A DNA stretch of 64,000 nucleotides from PALSA-911 sp963743035. Its GTDB lineage: Bacteria > Pseudomonadota > Alphaproteobacteria > Acetobacterales > Acetobacteraceae. The notes beneath the pieces are model-generated. The model saw nothing but the letters and a program-made list of their open reading frames with translations, was not told where the DNA came from and made no database searches. Within the stretch, counting starts at the first letter, position 1. Each line of letters begins with the position of its first letter. Positions 33,861-42,861 of this stretch are shown here, in pieces. Made by a program: the position numbers and the translations under genes. The DNA lies in contig CAVUOB010000001.1 in NCBI GenBank assembly GCA_963743035.1, positions 1 through 64,000 of the forward strand. The letters run 5' to 3'.

Positions 33861-33870
33861 CATGATCATG
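33861..33870. promoter_or_regulatory. Perfect palindrome between emrB and marR
   Basis: CATGATCATG is a perfect 10-base palindrome inside the divergent emrB/marR intergenic region, 12-21 bases upstream of the marR start. It is a candidate operator for autoregulation by the MarR protein; no second copy was seen. Confidence 0.3.
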
Positions 33871-33881
33871 GCGAGACGACA

Positions 33882-34439
33882 TTGCCCAACAAAAATGACG
33901 CCGACACGCCCGAGCGACCCGACCCCGAGCGTCCCGATGACGAGCATCTCGGTTTCCTGATCTCCGATGTGGCCCGGTTGATGCGCACCGCGTTCGACCG
34001 GCGGGTCCGCCGTCTTGGCCTGACGCGCGCGCAATGGCTGGTGCTGACCCGGCTGAGCCGGCGTCCGGGCGCGAGCCAGTCGGAACTGGCCGATATGCTG
34101 GAGGTGGAGCGGGCGACCGCCGGGCGGATGGTGGATCGGCTCGAGCGGAAGGGCTGGGTCGTTCGCCGCCCCGATGCCACGGACCGGCGCATCAACCGGC
34201 TGTTCCTGTCGGCAGAGGCGGACATGATCCGGGCCGGAATGCTCGATATCGCCGATCAAACGCTGGAGGACGCGTTGCTGCCACTATCCGGCCCGGAGCG
34301 GGCGGTGCTCGGCGATGCGCTCGCCAGGGTCAAGCAGCGGCTGCTGGCGATGGCCGACCGGGAGCCGCTGCCGGCTCGACCCGCGCCGGGGAATGGTGAG
34401 GTCCCAAAGGGGGCCAAAGAAGGCTTCGACGTCTCATGA
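33882..34439 (+). CDS. MarR family transcriptional regulator
   Basis: 185 residues with a winged helix-turn-helix: LTRAQWLVLTRLSRRPGASQ, then the recognition region ELADMLEVERATAGRMVDRL and the wing WVVRRPDATDRRINRLFL. The frame has no ATG before the conserved part, so TTG at 33882 is taken as the start. It overlaps the adaptor gene by ATGA. The location next to EmrA and divergent from emrB points to ligand-responsive repression of the efflux genes. Confidence 0.88.
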   Translation: MPNKNDADTPERPDPERPDDEHLGFLISDVARLMRTAFDRRVRRLGLTRAQWLVLTRLSRRPGASQSELADMLEVERATAGRMVDRLERKGWVVRRPDATDRRINRLFLSAEADMIRAGMLDIADQTLEDALLPLSGPERAVLGDALARVKQRLLAMADREPLPARPAPGNGEVPKGAKEGFDVS

Positions 34440-35515
34440 TGCGGCGGCGGGCTGCGCTGGTCCGGGCCGGACTGCTGATCGGCGTGCCCGTGCTGGTCGT
34501 CCTGGCGGGGACGGCCATCTGGCTGCGCGGCGGGCGCATCGTCGGCACCGAAAACGCCTATGTGAAGGCCGACATCGCGCAGGTCTCACCGGAGGTTTCC
34601 GGCAAGGTGATTGCCGTGCTGGTCCGCGATCATGCCACCGTTCGCGCCGGCGACGTGCTGCTGAAGCTGGACCCGGAGCCGTTCAGGATCGCGCTGGCCA
34701 AGGCCGAGGCGGAGCTGGATAGCGCGCGAACGGTGGTGGAGACCGCGCGCGCCGCCTGGCATGAGACGCAAGGCGAGCTGGGCGAGGCGGAAAGCCAGGT
34801 CGAGTACCTGACCAAGCAGGTGGTGCGCCAGCGCGACCTGGCCGGGCACGGCGTGGCATCCGCGACCAAGCTGGAGGAGGCGGAGAACAACGTCACCGTG
34901 GCGCGCGACCGGCTGAACGTGGTGCACCGGCGCTTGGAACGGATGCTGACGATGCTGAACGGCAATCCCGACCTGCCGACCGAGCAGCATTCTCTGGTGC
35001 GCGAGAAGCAGGCGGAACGCGACCGCGCCGCGCTGGACCTGGCGCGCACCACGATCGTCGCGCCGCTGAACGGCACGACGGTGAATGTCCGGCTGCAGCC
35101 CGGCGATCAGGTGAAGGCGGCGACGCCGCTGTTCGTGCTGGTGGCGGATACCAGACCCTGGGTGGAGGCCAATCTGAAGGAGACCGACCTGACCCATGTG
35201 GTGCCCGGCCAAGCCGCGAAAGTGGTGCTGGACATCTATCCGGACGAGGTCTGGGAAGGGCAGGTGGCCAGCATCAGCCCGGCCACGGGCGCGGAATTCG
35301 CGATCCTGCCACCGCAGAACGCCTCGGGGAACTGGGTGAAGGTGGTGCAGCGCCTGCCGATCAAGATCCGGCTGGCCCCGCATCAGAACGAGAAGCCGCT
35401 GCGCGCGGGCATGACGGCGACCGTGGAGATCGACACCGGACGGGAACGCAGCCTCGGGCAGCTGACATCGTGGTTCAGCGGCGGCGGGAGTGCCAAGGCC
35501 GCGGACGCGCGGTAG
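34436..35515 (+). CDS. emrA: HlyD/EmrA family membrane fusion protein
   Basis: 359-residue periplasmic adaptor. One N-terminal helix (residues 9-29), then the biotinyl-lipoyl-like half VSPEVSGKVIAVLVRDHATV, a long coiled-coil hairpin (about 85-200), and the second lipoyl half TIVAPLNGTTVNVRLQPGD. A beta-barrel region follows with ADTRPWVEANLKETDLTHV. Start overlaps the marR stop. It should couple the divergent EmrB transporter to an outer-membrane channel. Confidence 0.92.
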   Translation: MMRRRAALVRAGLLIGVPVLVVLAGTAIWLRGGRIVGTENAYVKADIAQVSPEVSGKVIAVLVRDHATVRAGDVLLKLDPEPFRIALAKAEAELDSARTVVETARAAWHETQGELGEAESQVEYLTKQVVRQRDLAGHGVASATKLEEAENNVTVARDRLNVVHRRLERMLTMLNGNPDLPTEQHSLVREKQAERDRAALDLARTTIVAPLNGTTVNVRLQPGDQVKAATPLFVLVADTRPWVEANLKETDLTHVVPGQAAKVVLDIYPDEVWEGQVASISPATGAEFAILPPQNASGNWVKVVQRLPIKIRLAPHQNEKPLRAGMTATVEIDTGRERSLGQLTSWFSGGGSAKAADAR

Positions 35516-35569
35516 GATTTCGCCACACCCGACCATGCGGTGAGCGGAACATCCCGAGGAGCGGCGTCC

Positions 35570-36610
35570 ATGTCCTATCCCACGCATCTGCTGCCGACGA
35601 CCGTCGTCGGCAGCTACCCGCAGCCGGGCTGGCTGGTGAACCGCGAGACGTTGCACCAGCATGGCGTGCCACGTACCCACGCGCACGAGATCTGGCGCAT
35701 CGGCGAACCGTTCCTGGAACCGGCGCAGGACGATGCCACCATCCTCGCCATACGCGAGATGGAGCAGGCCGGCATCGACATCATCACCGATGGCGAAATC
35801 CGCCGGGAGAGCTACTCCAACCGCTTCGCCCTGGCGCTGGAAGGCATCGACGCGGAGCGTCCCGGCGAAGTGCGCTCCCAGGCCGGGCGCGTCACGCCGG
35901 TGCCGCGCGTGGTCGGCAGGATCCGCCGGCGCGCGGCCGTGGAGCGGCGGGACGCAGAATTCCTGCTGGCCAACGCCAGCCATGCCACCAAGATCACGCT
36001 GCCCGGTCCGTTCACGCTGTCCCAGCAAGCAAAGAACGAGTTCTATGCCGACGAGGAGGAGATGGCGATGGACTACGCCATCGCCGTCAATGCGGAGCTG
36101 CGCGACCTGAAGGCGACCGGCGTGGACGTGTTGCAGCTGGACGAGCCATGGGTGCGCACCGCGCCGGAGAAGGCCTTGCGCTACGGCATCCGCGCCATCA
36201 ACCGGGCGCTGGAAGGGATCGAGGGGCCGACCGTGGTGCATTTGTGCTTCGGCTATGCCGCGGTCGTGCAGAACAAGCCCAGCGGCTATAGCTTTCTGCC
36301 GCAGCTTGCCGATACCATCGCCCGGCAGATCTCCATCGAGGCGGCACAACCGAAGCTGGATCTTGGCGTGCTCCGCGATCTCGCCGGCAAGCAGATCCTG
36401 CTCGGCGTGCTCGACCTCGGCGACCCCGAGGTGGAAACCGCCGAAGTGGTTGCCGCCCGGATCCGCAACGGCCTGAAATATGTCGATCCGGCGCGGCTCG
36501 TCGTCGCGCCGGATTGCGGCATGAAGTACCTGCCGCGGGTCACCGCCTTCGGCAAATTGAAGGCGATGGCCGCGGGGGCTGCGATCGTGCGCCGCGAACT
36601 TGCCGGCTGA
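35570..36610 (+). CDS. MetE C-terminal-like methionine synthase II family protein
   Basis: 346 residues resembling the catalytic half of cobalamin-independent methionine synthase. Zinc-ligand candidates are His and Cys in VVHLCFGYAAV and the later Cys in VVAPDCGMKYLPR. The N-terminus LPTTVVGSYPQPGWLV and GIDIITDGEIRRESY are family hallmarks. The start was placed at the ATG preceded by CGAGGAG. It lacks the N-terminal half of full MetE, so it belongs to the short core-type group, whose methyl donor is often unknown. Not obviously in an operon with its neighbours. Confidence 0.85.
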   Translation: MSYPTHLLPTTVVGSYPQPGWLVNRETLHQHGVPRTHAHEIWRIGEPFLEPAQDDATILAIREMEQAGIDIITDGEIRRESYSNRFALALEGIDAERPGEVRSQAGRVTPVPRVVGRIRRRAAVERRDAEFLLANASHATKITLPGPFTLSQQAKNEFYADEEEMAMDYAIAVNAELRDLKATGVDVLQLDEPWVRTAPEKALRYGIRAINRALEGIEGPTVVHLCFGYAAVVQNKPSGYSFLPQLADTIARQISIEAAQPKLDLGVLRDLAGKQILLGVLDLGDPEVETAEVVAARIRNGLKYVDPARLVVAPDCGMKYLPRVTAFGKLKAMAAGAAIVRRELAG

Positions 36611-36619
36611 GCGGGCTCG

Positions 36620-37864
36620 CTACCGGTCTGCTGCGTTCCGGCGGCGGGTCATGAGTTCCGCGCCGCCGATCACCGGGCCGAACAGCTCCCAGGTCTTGCC
36701 GTTCCATTTCTGCAACTGCATCTGCTTGATCGGGTGGAAATTCGTCGGACTGGTGTTGACTCGGATGCCCGGCAGCAGCACCGGGATCTCCAGGTCATGC
36801 AGATTGGCGGCCTGGCGCATGACATTCGCACGCGACAGGTCGTTGCCGGCCTGCTTCAGCACCTGCAGCAGGGTGGAGGTCACCCCATAGGCGAACACCG
36901 GTCCGGCATCGGTCAGGTCCGCGTCGGGCATATAGGCCTTCATGAACGCCCGCCAGGCATTCATCCCCGGGTCGTCCTTCCAGGTGGGATCGGTCGGGTC
37001 CTTCAGATAGGCGGCGCTGATCATGCCGATGGCCCGTTCGGGCCCGGCCGGCGTGATCACCGAGCCGACCGAGATCGACACATTGGTCATGAAATGCAGC
37101 GGCTTCCAGCTCAGATCCGATATCCTGCGGATCATCTGCGCGGCGAATTTCGGTGTGGCCGCGGTAATCACCACGTCCGCGCCCCAGTTCTTCAGGTCGA
37201 GCGCCTGCGAGTCGATCGTCGCATCCGTTACTTCATACGACACCGCCTTCACCGTGCTGTCGTAGCGGTCTCCCAGCACGTCCTTCACGCCCTGCGGGTA
37301 GTCCTTTCCGAAATCATCATTCTGATACAGGATGCCGATCTTCGCATCCGGCTTGTTCTTCAGGATATAGCGCGTATAGATCTGCGCCTCGGTCCGGTAG
37401 CTCGGCTGCCAGCCGATGGTCCACGGGTATTGCTTGTAGTCGCCCCATTTATCCGCGCCGCTGCCGATGAACAGCATCGGCACACCCTTGCTGTTGCAGT
37501 ATTTCGCGATGGCCGTGTTGCTCGGGGTGCCGATGGTCGCGAAGATATAGGCGACCTGGTCTTCCTCCACCAGCCGGCGCACCTGCTCCACCGTCTTCGG
37601 CGGGCTGTAGCCGTCATCGAGCGAGTCATAGACGATTTTGCGCCCGGCCACGCCGCCCTTGTCGTTGACCATCCTGAAGAATGCGGCCTCGGTGCGGGCG
37701 ATTATCCCGTAGGCGGACGCCGGACCGCTATAGGCGGCGGTGTTGCCGATCTTGATCTCGGTTGCCGTGACTGCCGGCGCTTCCTGCGCCAGCAATGCGC
37801 CGGGGGAGGCAATCGCCGCAAGCCACGCGACGATCGCCACTCCCTGTAGGGATTTCGTGAACAT
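36620..37864 (-). CDS. Branched-chain-type ABC transporter substrate-binding protein
   Basis: 414 residues, type I periplasmic binding fold of the LivK family. Signal peptide residues 1-26 (IVAWLAAIASPGALLA). Mature features are IKIGNTAAYSGPASAYG, FRMVNDKGGVAGRKIVYDSL, IGTPSNTAIAKYCN and GILYQNDDFGKDYPQGVKD. No LivHMGF genes are adjacent; a second binding protein lies upstream on the same strand. Ligand unknown, probably an aromatic or amino-acid-like carboxylate. Confidence 0.88.
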   Translation of the reverse strand: MFTKSLQGVAIVAWLAAIASPGALLAQEAPAVTATEIKIGNTAAYSGPASAYGIIARTEAAFFRMVNDKGGVAGRKIVYDSLDDGYSPPKTVEQVRRLVEEDQVAYIFATIGTPSNTAIAKYCNSKGVPMLFIGSGADKWGDYKQYPWTIGWQPSYRTEAQIYTRYILKNKPDAKIGILYQNDDFGKDYPQGVKDVLGDRYDSTVKAVSYEVTDATIDSQALDLKNWGADVVITAATPKFAAQMIRRISDLSWKPLHFMTNVSISVGSVITPAGPERAIGMISAAYLKDPTDPTWKDDPGMNAWRAFMKAYMPDADLTDAGPVFAYGVTSTLLQVLKQAGNDLSRANVMRQAANLHDLEIPVLLPGIRVNTSPTNFHPIKQMQLQKWNGKTWELFGPVIGGAELMTRRRNAADR

Positions 37865-37918
37865 GCGTTGCTCTCCGGTCCATGTCGTTGTCTGTCAGAC
37901 GGGCAGGGCCGCGTGGTT

Positions 37919-39115
37919 TCAATAGCCGAGTGGCTCGGGCTCCACCGGCACCCAGCGCGCATTCTTCACCACGGACAGGAAGGACTGGTTCGATGCGTGG
38001 TGGTTGGTCGGCGTGATCGTCAGTGGCGGCGAGCCGAAGACGTCGCGCCACCCGCTCATGGTCTCCAGGGTGGCGAGCAGACTGGCCAGCGTCAGGTCCC
38101 GGCCGGCCTTTTCCAGCACCGCGATGACGAAAGTCGCCGCCGACCAGCCGGCTTCGCCCAGATAGTTGAAGTCGATTCCGTAGCGCGCATGGTACCTGGA
38201 GGTAACCTCCCGCACCGCGGGGCGGGGATCGTCAGGATAGGCGAACAACCCGGGGGACATGGAATAGAAGCCTTCCGCGGGCCCGCCCGGAACCTCGGCC
38301 ACGGCGGTGGAATAGCTGGCGAATTGGCCGACGAAATCCGCGCCCCAGCCCAATTTCCGGGCGGTCTGCAGGATCAGCGTCGTGTCCTTGACGATCGTGC
38401 CCATGCAAACCACGTCGCAGCCGGCCTCGCGCAGCTTCGCCATGGCGCCGCTGAAATCGCTGTCGGTCGGTTTATGCGTGGTCTCGCCTGCCAGCTTCAG
38501 ACCCATCGCGCCGACCTGCGCGACCACGCCGGCATGGACGTCCCGGCCGAAATCCGTGTCCTGGTACATGGAACCGATCCTGGTCTTGCCCCTCTTTTCC
38601 ACGAAATATTTCACGCCGGCGCGCATCTGGTCGTAATAGGAGGAGAACTGGCCGAATTTGTATTTGTTCAGCGGTTCGTACATCGAGCGTGCGCAGGTTA
38701 GCGGAAAGATGTTCGGCACGTTCTTCTCGAACATCGCGGGCATCACCGCCTCGTTGTGCGGCGTGCCCCCATTGGCCAATGCGAAAAAGATGTTGTCGAG
38801 ATTGAGCAGCTTGTTCATTGCTTGGACCGCCTTGGGCACCAGGTATTCGTTGTCCTCCACGACATAGCGGATCTTGCGGCCATGAATGCCGCCGCGGGCG
38901 TTGACCTCGTCGAACGCCATGCGGATGGCATTGGCGTTGTTGGTCCCCTGCACGGCGGTCACGCCGGACAGGTCGGTCATCGTCCCGATGACGATTTCGG
39001 TGTCGCTGACCCCGCGGGTGGGCCCATCGGCGCGCGCGGCCAAAGGGGGAACGAGCATCAAGCCACCGCCGGCAAGCAGAACATGCCGACGCGTCACGGC
39101 GCGTGAAGACATCAT
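37919..39115 (-). CDS. Branched-chain-type ABC transporter substrate-binding protein (second)
   Basis: 398 residues, same family as its downstream neighbour. The N-terminus AVTRRHVLLAGGGLMLVPPL looks like a Tat signal. Mature landmarks are EIVIGTMTDLSGVTAVQGTN, AFDEVNARGGIHGRKIRYV, and SMYQDTDFGRDVHAGVV. 54 bases separate it from the next gene, so they are likely cotranscribed. Again no permease or ATPase genes nearby. Confidence 0.88.
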   Translation of the reverse strand: MMSSRAVTRRHVLLAGGGLMLVPPLAARADGPTRGVSDTEIVIGTMTDLSGVTAVQGTNNANAIRMAFDEVNARGGIHGRKIRYVVEDNEYLVPKAVQAMNKLLNLDNIFFALANGGTPHNEAVMPAMFEKNVPNIFPLTCARSMYEPLNKYKFGQFSSYYDQMRAGVKYFVEKRGKTRIGSMYQDTDFGRDVHAGVVAQVGAMGLKLAGETTHKPTDSDFSGAMAKLREAGCDVVCMGTIVKDTTLILQTARKLGWGADFVGQFASYSTAVAEVPGGPAEGFYSMSPGLFAYPDDPRPAVREVTSRYHARYGIDFNYLGEAGWSAATFVIAVLEKAGRDLTLASLLATLETMSGWRDVFGSPPLTITPTNHHASNQSFLSVVKNARWVPVEPEPLGY

Positions 39116-39443
39116 CGCTTAACCTCCCTGTCGCGGCCGGATCCCCGGCCGTCGTTTTCTTGGATCGTGCCGATCATTCCGCTTTCGACGCAACGCTCCC
39201 AAGACTGGATCACGGGGGATCGTTGGGTTTGGCCGGAACAAGCAGTTTAGCGTGAAAATGAACGCAAATTCACCAAGAAACCGATCCTTCCGGGCATTGC
39301 CACTGCAACGCGCGACCAGGGTCGTTTCCTTCCCCGAAGCGAAACACCGGCGGGGTCGGCTTGTTGTGACCCCTCTGCGCGGAACGCCTGAGCGGCGCCG
39401 GCGTTCTGATGCCAGTGTTCCAATACAATGAGAAAGTTGGCGC
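39116..39443. other. 328-base intergenic region
   Basis: Upstream of the leftward binding-protein operon and the lpxR remnant. No coding frame is convincing. A GAACGCC ... GGCGTTC inverted repeat lies near 39383-39406. Promoters for both flanking transcripts are expected here but none stands out. Confidence 0.4.
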
Positions 39444-39940
39444 GTGATCAAACTGGCCCGCCGCAAAGGCACCTGCCATTCGCGTTATGTGCTGCCAGCC
39501 GCGGTGATGATCCTGTTGCCGGCGGCCGGGCCGGCCGGCGCGCAGTCTTCGCCGGACACGCCAGCCGAATCGCAGCCCGGCCCCGCCACGATCGTCACCC
39601 CGCAGACCGAGAACGACGTGGTCGGCCGCACCGACCGGAACTACACTGCCGCGCTGCCCTATGCCGGCGCGAGCCATGGGTTGGAGAGCTGGATTTCGGC
39701 CTCGCCGTCACCTGTACCGGCGTCCGGCTGAGCTACACCCACGTGCTGCAGACGCTGGAGTTCCGCGGCCAACGCGGCGGTCTGTTCCGGTTCGGTTCGG
39801 TCACTCTTGCGGCTCGCTTCCGACCCCACCCTTTACGGCTGGCAAGCCCCATCCGAACGGATATAAACACCCCAACCGCAAGCCCCGACCTCACGTATCG
39901 GCGATGGAGCCGCGCATTCCCGATCAGCCCCACCCTATGA
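39444..39940 (+). pseudogene. lpxR: Collapsed lipid A 3-O-deacylase (LpxR/DUF2219) remnant
   Basis: The frame from GTG at 39444 gives an export signal (YVLPAAVMILLPAAGPAGA) and then VTPQTENDVVGRTDRNYTAAL, which is how LpxR-type outer-membrane proteins begin. That frame ends at 39731 in unrelated residues. From about 39689 a different frame gives GVRLSYTHVLQTLEFRGQRG then GLFRFGSVTLAARF, the LpxR C-terminal strands. The central 200 or more residues of the barrel are missing. The second frame has also lost its stop after the terminal Phe and runs to 39940, overlapping the mlaE start. The gene is therefore an internal-deletion pseudogene. Confidence 0.75.
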
Positions 39941-41061
39941 CGCGCACGGCCGAGCCTCACGCGGTTCTGGACGGTGAGGGACCGCACCGCCTGCTGACGC
40001 TGTCGGGCGACTGGATTGCCCGCCAGGGCAATTTCAGGCCGGACGCCGTGACGGCCATCCTGGACAGCCCGGGCCTTAGCGGCCTCGCCTTCGCGACCGG
40101 CCAACTCGGCAACTGGGACAGCGCCTTGCTGGCTTTCGTGTCCGAACTGCGCCAACAGGCGGCGGGGCGCGGCATCGCGGTGGACATGGCGGGCCTGCCG
40201 CCTTCCGTCCGCCGGCTGCTCGGACTGCTGCCGGAGCAGTACCCGGTGCCTGCCGCCCCCCGCCGCGTCCGGCTGCATACGGCCATCGGCCGACAGGCGC
40301 TGGACGCCTGGAGGGAGTTGCACGAGGTTGCCGCCATGCTCGGCAGTGCCGTCCTGCGCGGGGGCGCGGCCTTGCGCGGCCGGGCGCGCATGCGCTGGGC
40401 CGACCTGCTCGAATGCGCGCGCGACGCCGGCGCCTCCGCGCTGCCGATCGTGCTGATCGTCAATTTCCTGATGGGCGGCATCCTGGCCTTCGTCGGCGCG
40501 GTGCAGCTGCGCCGCTTCGGCGCCGATGTCTACGTTGCCGACCTCGTCGGCATCGCCGTGGCGCGCGAGATCGCCGCCCTGATCACCGCCATCGTCATGT
40601 CCGGCCGCACCGGCGGCGCCTATGCCGCGCATATCGCCACCATGCTGGGCAACGAGGAGATCGATGCCTTGCGCGCCGTGGGCGTGCCGTTGTCCGACTA
40701 CCTGATCCTGCCCCGCATCGTGGCGCTGACAATCATGATGCCGCTGCTGTACCTGTACGGTTCCCTGGCCGGTATTTTCGGCGGCTTCCTGATCGCTATC
40801 GCCATGCTGCATCTGTCGCCGCTCGTTTTCCTGGACCATGTGCAATATGCCGTTGCCGGATCGCAGATCATCTTTGGGCTGACGAAGAGCGTCGCCTTCG
40901 GCATATTGATCGCCATAACCGGCTGTCGCATCGGGCTGCGTGCCGGGCGCAGCGCCGCCGATGTCGGCCGCGCCGCGACCAGCGCCGTGGTGGTCGGCAT
41001 CATCGGCGCCATCGCGCTCGATGCGGTGTTCGCGGTCTGCGCCAATGCCCTCGATTTCTGA
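39937..41061 (+). CDS. mlaE: Mla-type ABC lipid transporter permease with N-terminal STAS-like domain
   Basis: 374 residues. The first 95 or so (HRLLTLSGDWIARQGNFRPD to GIAVDMAGLPPSVRRLLGLL) look like a STAS domain, the fold of MlaB. The rest is a MlaE permease with FLMGGILAFVGAVQLRRFGA, AREIAALITAIVMSGRTGGA (the family hallmark), NEEIDALRAVGVPLSDYLIL and about five helices. Alternative start ATG at 39904. The chosen start overlaps a TGA of the preceding remnant frame as ATGA. First gene of mlaE-mlaF-mlaD-pqiC. Works in retrograde phospholipid transport between membranes. Confidence 0.9.
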   Translation: MTRTAEPHAVLDGEGPHRLLTLSGDWIARQGNFRPDAVTAILDSPGLSGLAFATGQLGNWDSALLAFVSELRQQAAGRGIAVDMAGLPPSVRRLLGLLPEQYPVPAAPRRVRLHTAIGRQALDAWRELHEVAAMLGSAVLRGGAALRGRARMRWADLLECARDAGASALPIVLIVNFLMGGILAFVGAVQLRRFGADVYVADLVGIAVAREIAALITAIVMSGRTGGAYAAHIATMLGNEEIDALRAVGVPLSDYLILPRIVALTIMMPLLYLYGSLAGIFGGFLIAIAMLHLSPLVFLDHVQYAVAGSQIIFGLTKSVAFGILIAITGCRIGLRAGRSAADVGRAATSAVVVGIIGAIALDAVFAVCANALDF

Positions 41062-41077
41062 TCGCGAAGCCCCGACC

Positions 41078-41881
41078 ATGGCGTCCCCTGGCAAAGATGC
41101 GGCCAATCTCCAGCCACCCAAGATTGACGCGGAGGGCCTGGCCTTCGGCTACGGCCCCGTCCCGGTCCAGCATGACGTATCCTTCTCGGTCGCCGCCGGG
41201 TCCATCTTCGCCATCATGGGCGGCAGTGGCTGCGGCAAGAGCACGCTGATGAAGGTGATGATCGGCCTGCTCCGCCCCAGCGCCGGCACAGTGCATATCC
41301 GCGGAGAGGATTACTGGGCCGCGAGCGAGGACCGTCGCGGAGAGATCGGCCGGCGCAGCGGGGTGCTGTTCCAGGCCGGCGCGCTCTGGAGTTCTATGAG
41401 CGTCGGCGAAAATGTCGCCCTGCCGCTGCGCATGTTCACCGGTCTCGACGAGCCCACCATCCAGCGGCTGGTCCGCCTGAAGCTCGATCTGGTCGGGCTG
41501 GATGCGCCCGCCAGCGTGATGCCGTCCGATCTCAGCGGCGGCATGCGCAAGCGCGTCGGCCTGGCCCGCGCGCTGGCGCTTGACCCCGACATCATCTTCC
41601 TCGACGAGCCCTCCGCCGGACTGGACCCGATCAGCGCAAGGCGGCTCGACGACCTGATCCTGGATCTGCGCGACGGGTTCGGCACCACGGTGGTCATGGT
41701 CAGCCACGAATTGCCGAGCCTGTTCGCGATTTGCGACGACGGCATCTTCCTCGATGCGGAAACCCATACCGCCATCGCGCACGGCTCGCCGCGGGAACTG
41801 CGCGACAACTGTTCCGATCCCATCGTCCATGCCTTCATGAACCGCGAAAAGCCAGTCGCGCATACGGGAGACCCGCGATGA
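41078..41881 (+). CDS. mlaF: Mla-type ABC transporter ATP-binding protein
   Basis: 267-residue ATPase. Walker A is MGGSGCGKSTLMKVMIGL, the Q-loop VLFQAGALWSSMSVGENVALP is of the MlaF kind, the signature is DLSGGMRKRVGLARAL and Walker B IIFLDEPSAGLDPIS. The start was placed at ATG 41078, 16 bases after mlaE; the frame is open upstream without support. Stop overlaps mlaD by ATGA. Confidence 0.95.
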   Translation: MASPGKDAANLQPPKIDAEGLAFGYGPVPVQHDVSFSVAAGSIFAIMGGSGCGKSTLMKVMIGLLRPSAGTVHIRGEDYWAASEDRRGEIGRRSGVLFQAGALWSSMSVGENVALPLRMFTGLDEPTIQRLVRLKLDLVGLDAPASVMPSDLSGGMRKRVGLARALALDPDIIFLDEPSAGLDPISARRLDDLILDLRDGFGTTVVMVSHELPSLFAICDDGIFLDAETHTAIAHGSPRELRDNCSDPIVHAFMNREKPVAHTGDPR

Positions 41882-42861
41882 AAGCCACTCCCGCTGCCGT
41901 TGGCGGCTTCATTCTCGGTGGCCTGGTGCTCGTGGTCTGCGCCATCCTGTTCTTCGGCGGCCTGCGCCTGTTCACGCCCACGCAGCGCGCGGTGATCTTC
42001 TTTCCCACCTCCGTCGCCGGGCTTGCCGTCGGCTCGCCGGTCACGTTCCGCGGCGTGCAGGTCGGGTCGGTACGCAAGATCTCGCTGCGCCTGAACGTGG
42101 CGGATCGCAGCTCGGTCGTCCCGGTCTATGTGGAACTCGAGTCCGACCGCGTCACCTGGGAGGATACGACGCCACCCGGGACCGGCAACACGGCGGATGA
42201 AGGCGAGCCGGGCATTCCCCGTCTGGTGCGCGCCGGACTGCGCGCGACCCTCGGGACGCCCAGCCTGGTTACCGGACAGCTTGGTATCGATCTGGATTTG
42301 CTGCCGGATGTCCCGGCTTCGCCCCCCGGACCGCCGCTCGGCCTGCCGGAAATACCTTCCATGCCCTCGGCCTTCCAGAACCTGAAGGACACGCTCAGCG
42401 AGCTGCCGCTGCGCGAACTGGTGGATGATATGCGCAACACGCTCGCCGGCATCCAGACCGTCGCGGCCAAGGTCAGCGACAGGATCGATCCGCTGACCGA
42501 CAGCACCCGCCAGGCCACCGATGCGACGCGCGAGATGATGCGCGCCTCCACCGAGGCGGTGCGCCAGCTCAGCGCGGATGCCAGCCGCACGCTCGGCAAT
42601 ATCGACAAGCTGGCGACCGACAGCCGGACGCAGGTCGTGCTCTCCGGGCGTGAACTGCAGCGCGTGCTGGCATCCGCCGAGCGCACGACGCAATCCGCCG
42701 AGACGCTGTTGAACTCGCTCAACACCATCGCCGCGCCGCGCTCGCAGATGCGCGGGGACCTGGAAGCCGCTGTGCGCGACCTCGCCGCCAGCGCCAGCTC
42801 GCTGCGTAGCTTCACCCGTGAACTGGAGCGCAGCCCTGTCAGCGCGTTGAGAGGCCGATGA
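41878..42861 (+). CDS. mlaD: Mla-type MCE domain lipid-binding protein
   Basis: 327 residues, longer than the about 180 of E. coli MlaD. Residues 8-29 are the membrane anchor (GGFILGGLVLVVCAILFFGG). The MCE domain follows with VIFFPTSVAGLAVGSPVTFRG at about 38-58 and the VQVGSV motif. A proline-rich segment (about 140-160) leads into a long alpha-helical C-terminus rich in Ala, Ser, Thr and Arg, as in PqiB/YebT-like or longer alphaproteobacterial MCE proteins. Start and stop overlap mlaF and the lipoprotein gene. Confidence 0.93.
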   Translation: MKATPAAVGGFILGGLVLVVCAILFFGGLRLFTPTQRAVIFFPTSVAGLAVGSPVTFRGVQVGSVRKISLRLNVADRSSVVPVYVELESDRVTWEDTTPPGTGNTADEGEPGIPRLVRAGLRATLGTPSLVTGQLGIDLDLLPDVPASPPGPPLGLPEIPSMPSAFQNLKDTLSELPLRELVDDMRNTLAGIQTVAAKVSDRIDPLTDSTRQATDATREMMRASTEAVRQLSADASRTLGNIDKLATDSRTQVVLSGRELQRVLASAERTTQSAETLLNSLNTIAAPRSQMRGDLEAAVRDLAASASSLRSFTRELERSPVSALRGR

